64,000 bases of DNA, from positions 375,523-439,522 of the forward strand of contig NZ_KB899546.1 in the NCBI RefSeq assembly GCF_000378345.1. The letters are read 5' to 3'. How positions within the stretch are numbered: the first letter of the stretch is position 1; every line of letters begins with the position of its first letter. Positions 35,349 to 44,322 of the stretch are shown here, in pieces. The notes under the pieces were generated by a model, which worked only from the letters and a program-made list of their open reading frames with translations, made no database searches and was not told the origin of the DNA. Made by a program: the position numbers and the translations under genes. The DNA is from Hirschia maritima DSM 19733. Its GTDB lineage: Bacteria; Pseudomonadota; Alphaproteobacteria; Caulobacterales; Hyphomonadaceae.

Positions 35349-36551
35349 TTAACTCTCAAAACTTTCAGCTATACGTTTTGCTAAATTTTGAGCAACTGCG
35401 GCTTTATCCATACGGGGCAGGCGTTCAATGCCATCGCGTTTAACAAGTGCAATTTCATTTTCTGAGCCACCCATCACATCGCCAGAAACATCATTGGCGA
35501 CAATCCAATCACAACCTTTGCGCTCGAGCTTGCCTTGAGCGTGGTTTTCCACATCATTGGTTTCCGCGGCAAAGCCAACGACGAGTTTTGGGCGTTTGCC
35601 TTTTAGGTGCGAGATGGTTTTGAGAATATCTGGGTTTTCCACCAAGGAAAGCGCGCCAAGACCATCTTTTGTCGTCTTCGCTTTGATCTTTATGTCAGAC
35701 GGTTCAGCAGGACGCCAATCGGCGACGGCTGCAACTGAAACGAATATATCTGATGGCAATCCTTTTTTGACAGCATCCAGCATTTCAACCGCTGTTTCGA
35801 TTTGAACAAAATTCATTCCAGAGGGCTGTGGAATTGCTGTTGGTCCTGATACGAGTGTAACGTCTGCACCAAGACGGGCGAGTGCTGTGGCTATGGCATA
35901 GCCTTGCTTACCGGAAGAATGGTTGGAGATATATCGCACGGGGTCTAAAGCTTCACGTGTGGGACCGGCAGTGACGATTGCTGTCTTCCCTGACAAAGGA
36001 CCATCTTCCGGACGTGCCAAATGGTCGAGGATTTCATCCTTAATGCGAGATACTTCCGGTAGGCGGCCTGGGCCAAACTCCCCACACGCCATATCCCCAA
36101 CATCTGGTTCCATGACCTCAACACCATCGAGACGTAGTTGGCGGATGTTGCGTTGGGTTGCCGGATGCTCCCACATGCGCACATTCATTGCGGGTACCAT
36201 AAGAACAGGTTTATCTGTGGCCAACAGGGTTGTACTGGCTAGATCGTTGGCAAGACCGGCTGTTGCTTTTGCCATTAGATCGGCAGTTGCGGGACAGACA
36301 ACAACCAGATCGGTTGAGCGCGACAATTGGATGTGGCCCATGTCTGCTTCATCATCGAGATCAAAAAGTTCGCTAAAAACTTTTTCTCCGGTTAGAGCGG
36401 ACACAGTGAGGGGGGTAACAAACTCTTTTCCGCCATTTGTGAGGATACAGCGCGTTCTTACACCGCTACGTCCAAGCTCACGAGTTAGCTCAAGGCTTTT
36501 GTAGGCAGCGATTCCGCCTCCAATGATAAGAAGAATAGATTTATCAGACAC
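35349..36551 (-). CDS. coaBC: phosphopantothenoylcysteine decarboxylase / synthase
   Basis: Bifunctional enzyme of coenzyme A synthesis: CoaB joins 4'-phosphopantothenate and cysteine, CoaC decarboxylates the product. 400 residues. The N-terminal flavoprotein domain has GGGIAAYKSLELTREL, PAMNVRMWEHPATQ and the CoaC Cys loop GDMACGEFGPGRL. The C-terminal CTP-dependent domain has VTAGPTREALDPVRYISNHSSGKQGYAIA, AAVADWRP and VGFAAET. Usual length. Alphaproteobacteria often have it next to dut and ubiB, as loosely here. Confidence 0.96.
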   Translation of the reverse strand: MSDKSILLIIGGGIAAYKSLELTRELGRSGVRTRCILTNGGKEFVTPLTVSALTGEKVFSELFDLDDEADMGHIQLSRSTDLVVVCPATADLMAKATAGLANDLASTTLLATDKPVLMVPAMNVRMWEHPATQRNIRQLRLDGVEVMEPDVGDMACGEFGPGRLPEVSRIKDEILDHLARPEDGPLSGKTAIVTAGPTREALDPVRYISNHSSGKQGYAIATALARLGADVTLVSGPTAIPQPSGMNFVQIETAVEMLDAVKKGLPSDIFVSVAAVADWRPAEPSDIKIKAKTTKDGLGALSLVENPDILKTISHLKGKRPKLVVGFAAETNDVENHAQGKLERKGCDWIVANDVSGDVMGGSENEIALVKRDGIERLPRMDKAAVAQNLAKRIAESFES

Positions 36552-36652
36552 TTCGCGAGTCTCCCAATGGGTTGAATTACCCTGTATTTAGCGCATCTAA
36601 ATGAAGAATGCACGAATTGAACCAAAACAATTCCGTGAATGGCTAATATGGT

Positions 36653-37087
36653 TTAGTTGCCGTTTTCAGTTGATGAATGTGCGGCAAAGACTTCTTCTCC
36701 CGTCATTTGAAGAAGGTCTCCGGAGAAACAATATGCATCTGGCTTTTCTTCGATAAAGATTTCGGTCGCCAATTTCATACCGCCTAAATCGTCGATTACT
36801 CCAGCAGACATGTATTTAGCGCCAAAGTTGGGTCCTTCGGCGATAATTTCGTACCAGAGGTTTGAGCCGCACTTGCTGCAAAATGCACGTTGAGCCCATT
36901 CAGACGATTGGTAAAAAGTGATGTCATTTTCACCCGTCAAATTGTTGATTTCTGCATCAGCCGTGAGAGAGGGACCGGACGACCATCTTTGGCACATTTT
37001 GCAATGGCAAACACCAAAGTCAGTTGTTTCAATTTCCGCAACGAACGAAACGGCCCCACACAAGCATTTACATGTTTTCTCGACCAT
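36653..37087 (-). CDS. GFA (glutathione-dependent formaldehyde-activating) family protein
   Basis: 144 residues with the GFA zinc fold: CKCLCGAVSF, CHCKMCQRWSSGP and FCSKCGSNLWY provide the Cys ligands. The founding member binds glutathione and formaldehyde, but most GFA proteins have no proven reaction. ATG 37087 has GAGGAG eight bases upstream. It follows ubiB by 33 bp on the same strand and could be in its transcript. Confidence 0.82.
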   Translation of the reverse strand: MVEKTCKCLCGAVSFVAEIETTDFGVCHCKMCQRWSSGPSLTADAEINNLTGENDITFYQSSEWAQRAFCSKCGSNLWYEIIAEGPNFGAKYMSAGVIDDLGGMKLATEIFIEEKPDAYCFSGDLLQMTGEEVFAAHSSTENGN

Positions 37088-37120
37088 TAAATTACTCCTC
37101 AAGTGTTGAGCCGTAGTTTG

Positions 37121-38677
37121 TTATCTCTGAAACAGTTGTGCCCAATCGACCTGGTTCGCGGCTATTGCGGCGAGGGCACCTATAATAAATGTAAATATTG
37201 GAAGTACCCAATTTGATTTTGTGACGGGTGGTTCTGGTGTTTCCTCGAGTTTAGTGAGGGCACCTTCAAAACGGTCCATGATTTCGGGCAGACGTTTGAT
37301 GCGATCGGTTGCTTCTATCGCAACTTCTTTGGCGATTTTGGCGGCACCTTCAGGCCCAAATTCACGTTTTACCCACCGCTCGACCACAGGTTTTGAAGCA
37401 GCCCAGATATCGTGGCGTGGATCAAGAGAACGCGCAACGCCTTCCACTTGAACCATGGTCTTTTGCATGAGCACCAATTCGGGCCGCATACGCATGCCAA
37501 ACTGTTCTGTGATATCAAAGAGTTGGATAATGACTTTATCCATTGCGACATTGTCTGCTGATTGACCGAAAATTGGTTCGCCAACTGACCTTAAAGCCTG
37601 TGCAAAATCGTCCATCGACTTATCGGCGGGGACATATCCATGCTCAAAATGAACTTTTGCAAGGCGTTTATAGTCTCGTTTTAAAAATCCATTTATGACT
37701 TCAGCATAGAAGAGGCGTTCTCTTGGACCCATCCGGCCGACAATACCAAAGTCGATCAATGCTAGCTGATGCTCGTCACCTTTTTTCTTTGGTGGTTGGA
37801 GGATCATGTTGCCTTCGTGGAGATCGGCATGGAAAAAGCCATGATCAAGTGCGGTGGCAAGAAAGCTTCGGATGATTTTATTGGCGAGAGCGGGTTTATC
37901 AACACCATCAAATGCATTGGATGCAGTCATAGGTATTCCGTCGACCCATTCAGTACATAAAATACGGCGGCCAGTGCGTTCCCAGTCCACTTGTGGGGAA
38001 GTCGCGTAATCATCAAGATGGACAATCTCATGAAATTCAGAAGCGGCACCTGCCTCGAATCTGAAATCCAATTCATTTGTCAGTGCAGTTTTTAGTGTGG
38101 CGACTGCATCAACAGGTCTTAGTCGGCGGCTATCTGGGTAAAATCGCTCAACAAGAGATGCGGCCCGATGCATGGCACGCAATTCTTTAGCAATGTGCTT
38201 TTCAACACCGGGGCGAAGTATTTTGACTGCCTTGTAGCCGGTGTCAGTTTTTATCTTATGGACTTGTGAAATAGAAGCCGCTGCTACGGGTTTTTCCAGT
38301 TTTGGAAAAAGGGTGTTCCAGTCTTTGGGAAATTCTTCCTTTAAAATCGCTTCTGCTTTTTTTAGCGGAAAGGGAGGAACTTTATCCTTTAGCCGTGATA
38401 AATCTTGCGCGCTTTCAAATCCAATGATGTCAGGGCGCGTGGCTAGAAATTGTCCGAGCTTGATATAGGCGGGGCCCATGTTTTCAAGCGCATTTGCAAG
38501 TCTTTCAGCCGGGCGACCTTTGCGGTTTTTAATTGAGAAAATGCGAAGGAATGAACCTAATACTTTCCCGGGCCATGGAAGTTGATCTTTCAATTCCTTG
38601 GGCATCAGCACATCATGCTTGGCAAGTGTCGCACATGCGCGCGCTAGGCGATAATAGTCTGCTATAGCTTTGAACAT
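37121..38677 (-). CDS. ubiB: ubiquinone biosynthesis kinase-like protein UbiB
   Basis: ADCK/ABC1-family atypical kinase required for ubiquinone synthesis, thought to extract or present membrane-bound intermediates. 518 residues. The family KxGQ motif is in PAYIKLGQFLATRPDI; an Ala-rich nucleotide loop is PVAAASISQVHK; the catalytic-loop region is HADLHEGNMI with LIDFGIVGRMG. A C-terminal membrane helix (WVLPIFTFIIGALAAIAANQ) is as expected. It follows ubiE at 6 bp, so they are one operon. Confidence 0.94.
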   Translation of the reverse strand: MFKAIADYYRLARACATLAKHDVLMPKELKDQLPWPGKVLGSFLRIFSIKNRKGRPAERLANALENMGPAYIKLGQFLATRPDIIGFESAQDLSRLKDKVPPFPLKKAEAILKEEFPKDWNTLFPKLEKPVAAASISQVHKIKTDTGYKAVKILRPGVEKHIAKELRAMHRAASLVERFYPDSRRLRPVDAVATLKTALTNELDFRFEAGAASEFHEIVHLDDYATSPQVDWERTGRRILCTEWVDGIPMTASNAFDGVDKPALANKIIRSFLATALDHGFFHADLHEGNMILQPPKKKGDEHQLALIDFGIVGRMGPRERLFYAEVINGFLKRDYKRLAKVHFEHGYVPADKSMDDFAQALRSVGEPIFGQSADNVAMDKVIIQLFDITEQFGMRMRPELVLMQKTMVQVEGVARSLDPRHDIWAASKPVVERWVKREFGPEGAAKIAKEVAIEATDRIKRLPEIMDRFEGALTKLEETPEPPVTKSNWVLPIFTFIIGALAAIAANQVDWAQLFQR

Positions 38678-38683
38678 GGAGTG

Positions 38684-39442
38684 TTAGATTGCCCAGCCTG
38701 TGTGGAGTGTCGCGACACCGCCTGTGTAATTTGTGAAGGAGACTTTGGAGAAACCAGCTTCTTCAATCATTTCTGCGAACTTTTCCTGTTTTGGGAAACG
38801 GCGGATAGATTCAACAAGATATTTGTAGCTTTCTTTATCTCCAGTTACCAATCCGCCCATCACAGGGATAACGTTGAAGGAGTATGCATCATAAGCAGCT
38901 TGAAGCTCTTTTGTGGCCATGTGTGAAAATTCTAAGCATGCAAAGCGGCCACCCGGTTTTAAAACACGTTTGAATTCTCGCAAAGCCGCAGGAATATCGA
39001 CAACATTTCGAATACCAAAGGAGATGGTAACTACATCGACGCTTTTGTCAGGGAAGGGGAGTTTAGTTGCGTCTGCACATGCCCAGATCAGTCCATCATC
39101 ACCGCGTTGGTCCAGTCCGGCCAGCAGCATGTCGTCATTAATGTCGGTAACGATTGCCATCGCAGGTTCGCCACCGCGGCGTTTGCGAACTTCGTCGGCT
39201 TTTGCAACAAAGGCTCTGGCGATATCACCTGTTCCTCCAGCGCAGTCTAGCAAAAGCTCTCCTGGTTGAGGGTTGAGGCGGGCAATCATATTGGATTTCC
39301 AGATGCGATGAATGCCAGCAGACATTAAATCATTCATGAGGTCATATTTTGTGGCAACCGAACGGAATACCCCTTTAACCCGTGAGACTTTCTCTTCTTG
39401 AGAAACTTCTTCAAAACCGAATGATACTTTTTCGTCGGCCAT
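38684..39442 (-). CDS. ubiE: demethylmenaquinone/ubiquinone C-methyltransferase UbiE
   Basis: SAM-dependent C-methylation of the benzoquinol ring in ubiquinone synthesis. 252 residues. Motifs: VRGVFxSVATKYDLMNDLMSAGIHRIWK (family start), LLDCAGGTGDIARAF (SAM site), ACADATKLPFPDKSVDVVTISFGIRNV, and LKPGGRFACLEFS. First gene of the ubiE-ubiB pair. Confidence 0.96.
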   Translation of the reverse strand: MADEKVSFGFEEVSQEEKVSRVKGVFRSVATKYDLMNDLMSAGIHRIWKSNMIARLNPQPGELLLDCAGGTGDIARAFVAKADEVRKRRGGEPAMAIVTDINDDMLLAGLDQRGDDGLIWACADATKLPFPDKSVDVVTISFGIRNVVDIPAALREFKRVLKPGGRFACLEFSHMATKELQAAYDAYSFNVIPVMGGLVTGDKESYKYLVESIRRFPKQEKFAEMIEEAGFSKVSFTNYTGGVATLHTGWAI

Positions 39443-39524
39443 ATAGAATACCTGTGGACCTTAATTCCAATAATTTTGGATTACACCATATGCGAAGCTG
39501 ACCTTGGACGCTATAGCTATTTGA

Positions 39525-40370
39525 ATGCCAGAACTGCCTGAAGTAGAGACCGTTCGTCGCGGTCTAAGCCCCGCAATGGAAGGGCGCGTCATTGAACGCG
39601 TTGAATTGCGTCGTGCCGATTTGCGTTTTCCGTTTCCTGATGATTTCGTCAAGCGACTTGAGGGGAGCAAAATCAATAGGCTGGGACGGCGCGCAAAATT
39701 TTTGATGGGGGAGCTTTCATCGGGTGAATTGCTCACAATGCATCTGGGAATGACAGGCCGTTTTTCAATCCAGGGAAAAGGGTTTGAAATATTCGAACAT
39801 TCTGCTGGGGATAATCCTAAACATGATCATGTCGTCTTTCATATGCAAGATGAGGTGACGATTACTTTTAATGACCCAAGACGGTTTGGGTTTATGGAAT
39901 TGTATAAGGAAGGGGAGGCTGAGGCGTCTAAACGTTTTTCTGAATTAGGGCCTGAGCCATTGTCTAATCATTTTTCGCCAGAATATTTAGAGCAAGTTTT
40001 GCGTGGGAAGTCCTCTCCAATTAAAAACACTTTGCTTGATCAGAGGATAGTTGCAGGGCTTGGCAATATATATGTGTGCGAAGCGTTGTTTCGGTCAGGT
40101 ATTTCTCCGACACGTAAATCTTCAACAATAAAAGGAAAGCTTGCCGCTCGTTTAGTGCCGGTTATTAAAGATGTCATTCGAGAAGCTATTGATGCTGGTG
40201 GTTCTTCCATCTCAGATTTTGCCCAGACAGATGGTAAGCTGGGCTATTTTCAGCATAGTTTCTTCGTTTATGGTAAGGAAGATGAGCCGTGTACAACCTG
40301 CGCTAAACCGATAGAGCGTATTTCTCAATCTGGGCGTTCAACTTTCTTCTGTTCTTCTTGTCAAAAGTAA
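39525..40370 (+). CDS. mutM: formamidopyrimidine-DNA glycosylase
   Basis: Removes 8-oxoguanine and related lesions and cuts the DNA by beta,delta-elimination. 281 residues. The N-terminal MPELPEVETVRRGL has the Pro2 nucleophile and Glu3; MHLGMTGRF and RRFGFM follow, then the helix-two-turn-helix part and the zinc finger CTTCAKP...FFCSSCQK at the C-terminus. The last codons of the zinc finger are part of a perfect 18-bp inverted repeat. Divergent to ubiE. Confidence 0.96.
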   Translation: MPELPEVETVRRGLSPAMEGRVIERVELRRADLRFPFPDDFVKRLEGSKINRLGRRAKFLMGELSSGELLTMHLGMTGRFSIQGKGFEIFEHSAGDNPKHDHVVFHMQDEVTITFNDPRRFGFMELYKEGEAEASKRFSELGPEPLSNHFSPEYLEQVLRGKSSPIKNTLLDQRIVAGLGNIYVCEALFRSGISPTRKSSTIKGKLAARLVPVIKDVIREAIDAGGSSISDFAQTDGKLGYFQHSFFVYGKEDEPCTTCAKPIERISQSGRSTFFCSSCQK

Positions 40371-40388
40371 ACTTTTGACAAGAAGAAC
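40351..40388. repeat. 18-bp perfect inverted repeat formed by the 3' end of mutM
   Basis: GTTCTTCTTGTCAAAAGT (40351-40368) and ACTTTTGACAAGAAGAAC (40371-40388) are exact reverse complements with a two-base spacer. The left arm codes for the last mutM residues and enters the TAA stop. There is no T tract after it. It may act as a terminator-like or mRNA-end hairpin; the exact match suggests template-switched duplication. Confidence 0.8.
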
Positions 40389-40454
40389 TTGTTACTTGCT
40401 AACTAAGCCGTTATTTGTCGAAGCTTATGAAGGGCATATCAGGAAGGGCTACAG

Positions 40455-40859
40455 ATGTTGAAATTTACATCCCTGTTGCGCCGAAGTTTTATGTCTTCGT
40501 TGGTGTTACTTGTTTTTTTAGTCGGTTTTGTTGTACCAGCCAGCGCTGTAGATTTTTTAAGAACAATACAAGATATACCTCTGCCAGAAGGATTTGCTGA
40601 ACAAAAGCTAGCTGTGGAGTTTGATACTCCCTTTGGAAGAATTGTTGAGACCTCAGCTTGGGGGCAGGGCAGTGCAGAAGAAACAGGATATTTTTTTAGA
40701 GAGTCATTGCCTGCCTTCGGATGGGTGTTTTTAGAAGAACCATTGGTGTTTGAGCGTCGAGAAGAACGACTTCACATCAATCTGGGTGACGAAGATGGAC
40801 GTGTGAGAGTGGGTTTTAAGCTTGTTGTGCGTCCAGCATCGTCGATTATGGAAGAATAG
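40455..40859 (+). CDS. exported protein of unknown function
   Basis: 134 residues with a signal peptide (SFMSSLVLLVFLVGFVVPASA, cleavage near ASA-V) and a compact domain DFLRTIQDIPLPEGFAEQ...ETSAWGQGSAEETGYFFRESLPAFGW, with a basic strand ending VGFKLVVRPASS. I have the impression of a family conserved in alphaproteobacteria next to mutM and echA, with a DIPLPEGF/GW pattern, but no function. It lies between them on the same strand. Confidence 0.7.
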   Translation: MLKFTSLLRRSFMSSLVLLVFLVGFVVPASAVDFLRTIQDIPLPEGFAEQKLAVEFDTPFGRIVETSAWGQGSAEETGYFFRESLPAFGWVFLEEPLVFERREERLHINLGDEDGRVRVGFKLVVRPASSIMEE

Positions 40860-40902
40860 ACAGCATGCTGACGGGACAGTCGTGCTGTATGGAGAAGCTT
40901 TG

Positions 40903-41688
40903 ATGAGCTATGAATTGATCGAAACAAATGTTGATACTGCAGCGGGTGTTGCGACAATCACATTGAATCGCCCCGAGGCGCGAAATGCGCTGTCTAATGC
41001 CCTTATGAATGAGGTGAGTGCGGCGGTTGATGTTTTCGAGAACGATGAAGATATCGGTTGTATTGTGCTGACAGGTAAAGGCGGAAAAGCGTTTGCTGGC
41101 GGCGCTGATATAAAAGAGATGGCCGACAGAACATACGCCCAAAATCACAAAGAGAATTTTGTTACTGCGAATTGGGAGCGAATTGCCGAATGTCGCAAGC
41201 CGACAATTGCTGCAGTGGTCGGATATGCATTGGGTGGTGGATGTGAGCTGGCAATGATGTGCGATATTATTGTTGCGGCTGATAATGCTAAGTTTGGGCA
41301 GCCGGAAATCAATTTGGCGCTTTTACCTGGGGCGGGAGGCACTCAACGCTTGACCCGCTTTGTTGGTAAATCGACTGCGATGGATATGTGTCTAACAGGT
41401 CGGATGTTGAATGCTGAAGAGGCGTTGGCGTCAGGTTTGGTTGCGCGAATAGCACCAGCAGATGAGTTGATGGACCTCGCATTGGAAATGGGTAAGTCGA
41501 TTGCTAGTAAATCCAAGCTTGCGAGTATGGCAGTAAAAGAAGCCGTGAACACTGCTTATGAAACGACTTTGTCTCAAGGTGTAATGTTTGAACGCAAGGC
41601 CTTTCATGCCGCGTTTTCATTGGAAGATGCGAAAGAAGGAATGGCGGCGTTCATTGAAAATCGCCCTGCGCGATGGCACAATAAGTAA
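40903..41688 (+). CDS. enoyl-CoA hydratase
   Basis: 261-residue crotonase-fold enzyme, hydrating trans-2-enoyl-CoA in beta-oxidation. The oxyanion-hole loop is AFAGGADIKEM, the two catalytic glutamates lie in ALGGGCELAMMCDI and FGQPEINLALLPGAGGTQRL. Normal length. ATG 40903 has GGAG eight bases upstream and is preferred to an upstream extension that overlaps the previous gene. Next comes rpsT. Confidence 0.92.
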   Translation: MSYELIETNVDTAAGVATITLNRPEARNALSNALMNEVSAAVDVFENDEDIGCIVLTGKGGKAFAGGADIKEMADRTYAQNHKENFVTANWERIAECRKPTIAAVVGYALGGGCELAMMCDIIVAADNAKFGQPEINLALLPGAGGTQRLTRFVGKSTAMDMCLTGRMLNAEEALASGLVARIAPADELMDLALEMGKSIASKSKLASMAVKEAVNTAYETTLSQGVMFERKAFHAAFSLEDAKEGMAAFIENRPARWHNK

Positions 41689-41852
41689 GAAAAATAACGC
41701 TGATGAACGTGTTGTAACTGAAGAATTTTGAGATTCTGAAGATTCATCGTTGACGAAAATGAGGGGTGTTGGTATCTACCCGCTTCCGAGTTCTGGTCAG
41801 AATACTGAAATCAGCAACTCAAACCTAATTTTATGTTCGGAGATTGCACTAT

Positions 41853-42116
41853 ATGGCCAATACTAGTTCCGCCAAAAAGATGGTACGTAAGATCGAGCGG
41901 AAGACGGCTGTTAATAAGAATCGTCGTTCGCGCATGCGTACATTTATTCGTCGTGTTGAAGAAGCTATTTCAGGTGGCGACCAAGCTGCAGCTAAGGCAG
42001 CTCTTCAAGCTGCAGAGCCAGAAATTATGCGTGCAGTGAGCCGTGGTATTCTTCACCGCAATACTGGTTCTCGCAAAGTTTCTCGTCTTTCTGCTCGTGT
42101 TAAGGCGATGGCGTAA
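41853..42116 (+). CDS. rpsT: 30S ribosomal protein S20
   Basis: 87-residue helical 16S rRNA-binding protein. Signature parts are [22 protein letters not shown]-like start, [15 protein letters not shown], and [21 protein letters not shown] at the end. The start at 41853 is the conserved one; the frame is open three codons more. It lies just upstream of dnaA, as in Caulobacter and relatives. Confidence 0.96.
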   Translation: MANTSSAKKMVRKIERKTAVNKNRRSRMRTFIRRVEEAISGGDQAAAKAALQAAEPEIMRAVSRGILHRNTGSRKVSRLSARVKAMA

Positions 42117-42146
42117 GACAAATTAGCGATAGCTGATTAAAGTTTG

Positions 42147-42175
42147 AGGCAGGCTAGGAAATAGTCTGCCTTTTC
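42147..42175 (+). terminator. intrinsic terminator of rpsT
   Basis: AGGCAG (42147-42152) pairs with CTGCCT (42166-42171) around a 13-base loop and is followed by a T-rich tract. A second, longer stem follows directly. Confidence 0.7.
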
Positions 42176-42179
42176 TTAT

Positions 42180-42210
42180 CTCTGGATATTGCTAGTAGCA
42201 ATATCCAGAG
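42180..42210. repeat. 13-bp perfect inverted repeat after rpsT
   Basis: CTCTGGATATTGC (42180-42192) and GCAATATCCAGAG (42198-42210) are exact complements with a five-base spacer. There is no T tract, so it is not a standard terminator. It lies between the rpsT terminator and the DnaA-box-like sites. Confidence 0.65.
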
Positions 42211-42224
42211 AATTTGAGGGGTGT

Positions 42225-42627
42225 GAGGTAAATTATTCACAGTCTGGGTATTGTGAATATCTAGTTAATCGCGCAGCCGATTCGTGTGGGTAACTCATCC
42301 GTATGCTGTGTGTTTTTTTTCGAAAAAAAGAGTCTTTTTTTGCTTGCGTTTTCGCAGATTTTTCTACCTCTCTGGAATCGTTTGTGTTTTTAAATTTTCC
42401 TTCGATTTGACAAAAAAAATGTTCTGGCGGGTGGTGCCAAAACTGTGAATCTACATTGACGAGTATAGTTAATTTTGGTGAATATTGCCGCCTCAGAGAA
42501 GTTTCTCCCTGCACCGCAGAAGGACACCACACACCACTTGTTCATGGGTGTGAACAGGCGTGGTTTGTCCAAAATAACTGAGGGTAGGAAGAAGCAAATA
42601 TAAAAAGAATTTGGGGCTGTGGGTAAG
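42225..42627. promoter_or_regulatory. dnaA upstream region with DnaA-box-like sites (possible origin or autoregulation)
   Basis: TTATTCACA at 42233-42241 fits the DnaA box consensus TTWTNCACA; ATATTCACA (reverse, 42252-42260) and TTACCCACA (reverse, 42285-42293 and 42618-42626) differ at one position. Between them lies an AT-rich block with long T and A runs (about 42308-42420). Three GANTC sites (CcrM type) are near 42279, 42374 and 42446, about what chance would give. This may be an origin, a dnaA autoregulatory region, or both. Confidence 0.5.
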
Positions 42628-44133
42628 ATGGATAACCAAACGAAAACAGAGTCCATGTCGCTGTTAAGTGATCTGGATATACAAACTGAACAACTTTCCG
42701 AAGGAGGGCGTGGCCCTGTCATTTGGGGTGAGGTTCGCGCAAAACTACGCGACCTTTATGGTGCTAAGACATTTGATAAGTGGATGTCGTCTTTGGTCTT
42801 TGTAGCCGAAGTAGATGGCGCTGTGACTCTATCAACAGAGTCTAAAATAGATCGCGAGCGAATTAATCGCGATTACATGAGAAACATAGTTGGGGTTTGG
42901 GCTGCTTTAGACCCTAAATCCCGTCCCGTCAGTCTAATGTCTGACGTAGACCTTTGTGATGATCTGAAAGCTTTGGCGCGAAGCAATCGTGCAAGCCAGA
43001 CCATTAGTCTTGAGGTTGTGAGTAATGTTTCCTCAAAAAGTCAAAAAGTAGAGAAAGAAGAAAGCACTGATTTTACCCAAGGTGTCGATCTGACTCAAAC
43101 GTTCGATACATTGGTTGAAGGTGAAAGCAATCAACTTGCAGCTAATATAGCGCGTAAGGTATCTTCAGGAACAGTAGGTCCTGTATCTGTTGTACTATTC
43201 TATGGTGCGCATGGTGTAGGTAAAACGCACCTATTGCGTGCAATTGAGCATGATTGTGCGGTTAACTCTGGTGGTAAGTCAGCAGTATATATGAGTGCTG
43301 AAGACTTTATGCTCTCATTTGTTGAAGGTGTTCGTCAGAAAGATACAAGTGCTCAGCGCAATCGTATCCGCAATGCCGACATTGTTTTACTCGATGATTT
43401 GCAGTTGATTACTTCTCGTGCGGCTACTCTTAAAGAGTTCTTCCAGCATTTGCGTGCGGTAACTTCAAATGGTGGAAAGGTTGTGCTTTCAGCCGATGCG
43501 GCTCCGACACGTCTTGAGTGTTTGGATGATCGTATGCGTGACGATATTCAGGGCGGGGTTGTTGTAGAAGTACATCGTCCTGAGATTGAAATGCGCGCCG
43601 AGATTATTCGTTCCAAAATTGCGATTATTCAAGAAGACTTCCCTGACTTCAAATTGGAAGAAACTTGGATCAATATGATGGCCGAAAGGCTGACTGCATC
43701 TGGTCGTGCGCTTTATGGTGCCGTTCGCAATGTTTTTGCTGGAACAGTATTGGCAAATAAACCAGTCACTGAAGCAGCTGTTGAAGCTGCGATCAGATTG
43801 ATTGTGGGAGAGCGTCGTGCACCCAAGATTGATACTGTTAAAGATCTTGTGGCCAAATTTTACGGTGTGACAAAAGCTGATCTTGATGCTGCGTCTCGTC
43901 GCCGAAATTTAGCTCAGCCTCGTCAGATAGCTATGTATTTCTGTCGCGAGCTAACAACGTGCTCTTATCCTTTAATAGGATTTAATTTTGGGAAGCGTGA
44001 TCATACAACTGTTATCTATGCTTGTCGCAAGGTGCAGGAGCGTTTGGACGCTGAGCCAGATTTGCATGATGAATTGACAAAATTGAAGCGTCAGATTTTG
44101 GATGATCCTCGCAATCGACAATTAAATAGCTAA
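42628..44133 (+). CDS. dnaA: chromosomal replication initiator DnaA
   Basis: AAA+ protein that binds DnaA boxes and melts the origin. About 501 residues. Domain I is WGEVRAKLRDLYGAKTFDKWMSSL; the AAA+ domain has Walker A YGAHGVGKTHLLRAIEHD, Walker B VLLDDLQLI and sensor 2 in SGRALYGAVRN; domain IV has QPRQIAMYFCRELTTCS and FGKRDHTTVIYACRKV. The segment at the usual box VII Arg finger reads DRMRDDIQGG, so the second Arg of RSR is not kept. The start may be ATG 42628 or GTG 42619. Followed by dnaN, recF and gyrB. Confidence 0.96.
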   Translation: MDNQTKTESMSLLSDLDIQTEQLSEGGRGPVIWGEVRAKLRDLYGAKTFDKWMSSLVFVAEVDGAVTLSTESKIDRERINRDYMRNIVGVWAALDPKSRPVSLMSDVDLCDDLKALARSNRASQTISLEVVSNVSSKSQKVEKEESTDFTQGVDLTQTFDTLVEGESNQLAANIARKVSSGTVGPVSVVLFYGAHGVGKTHLLRAIEHDCAVNSGGKSAVYMSAEDFMLSFVEGVRQKDTSAQRNRIRNADIVLLDDLQLITSRAATLKEFFQHLRAVTSNGGKVVLSADAAPTRLECLDDRMRDDIQGGVVVEVHRPEIEMRAEIIRSKIAIIQEDFPDFKLEETWINMMAERLTASGRALYGAVRNVFAGTVLANKPVTEAAVEAAIRLIVGERRAPKIDTVKDLVAKFYGVTKADLDAASRRRNLAQPRQIAMYFCRELTTCSYPLIGFNFGKRDHTTVIYACRKVQERLDAEPDLHDELTKLKRQILDDPRNRQLNS

Positions 44134-44222
44134 TTTTTAGGCGAGTTAAGCAGATTAGATACTGATTTTTCAATATTGACGTATCTAAAGGCTTCCCTCA
44201 CACAAAAAACTAGATATTGTTT

Positions 44223-44248
44223 CGGCCCGACCTTTCAACGTCGGGCCG
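44223..44248 (+). terminator. terminator-like hairpin between dnaA and dnaN
   Basis: CGGCCCGAC (44223-44231) pairs perfectly with GTCGGGCCG (44240-44248) around an eight-base loop. No T tract follows, so termination may be partial or this may be a processing site. Confidence 0.55.
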
Positions 44249-44322
44249 CATCCACATGGGTTTGAGTGTAGTCTGGAATTCGCCAGCTATATTAGGACCG
44301 TATCCAAAGCAGGTTACTGCAT

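Noticed and set aside
35923-36504. 193-codon plus-strand frame opposite coaBC
   Set aside because: Antisense shadow; no ribosome binding site and no plausible domain.
42628-44133. DnaA lacking the arginine finger (DRMRDDIQGG)
   Set aside because: From memory Caulobacter DnaA also lacks Arg at the equivalent place (LRSH), so this is probably a group trait and not an oddity of this gene.
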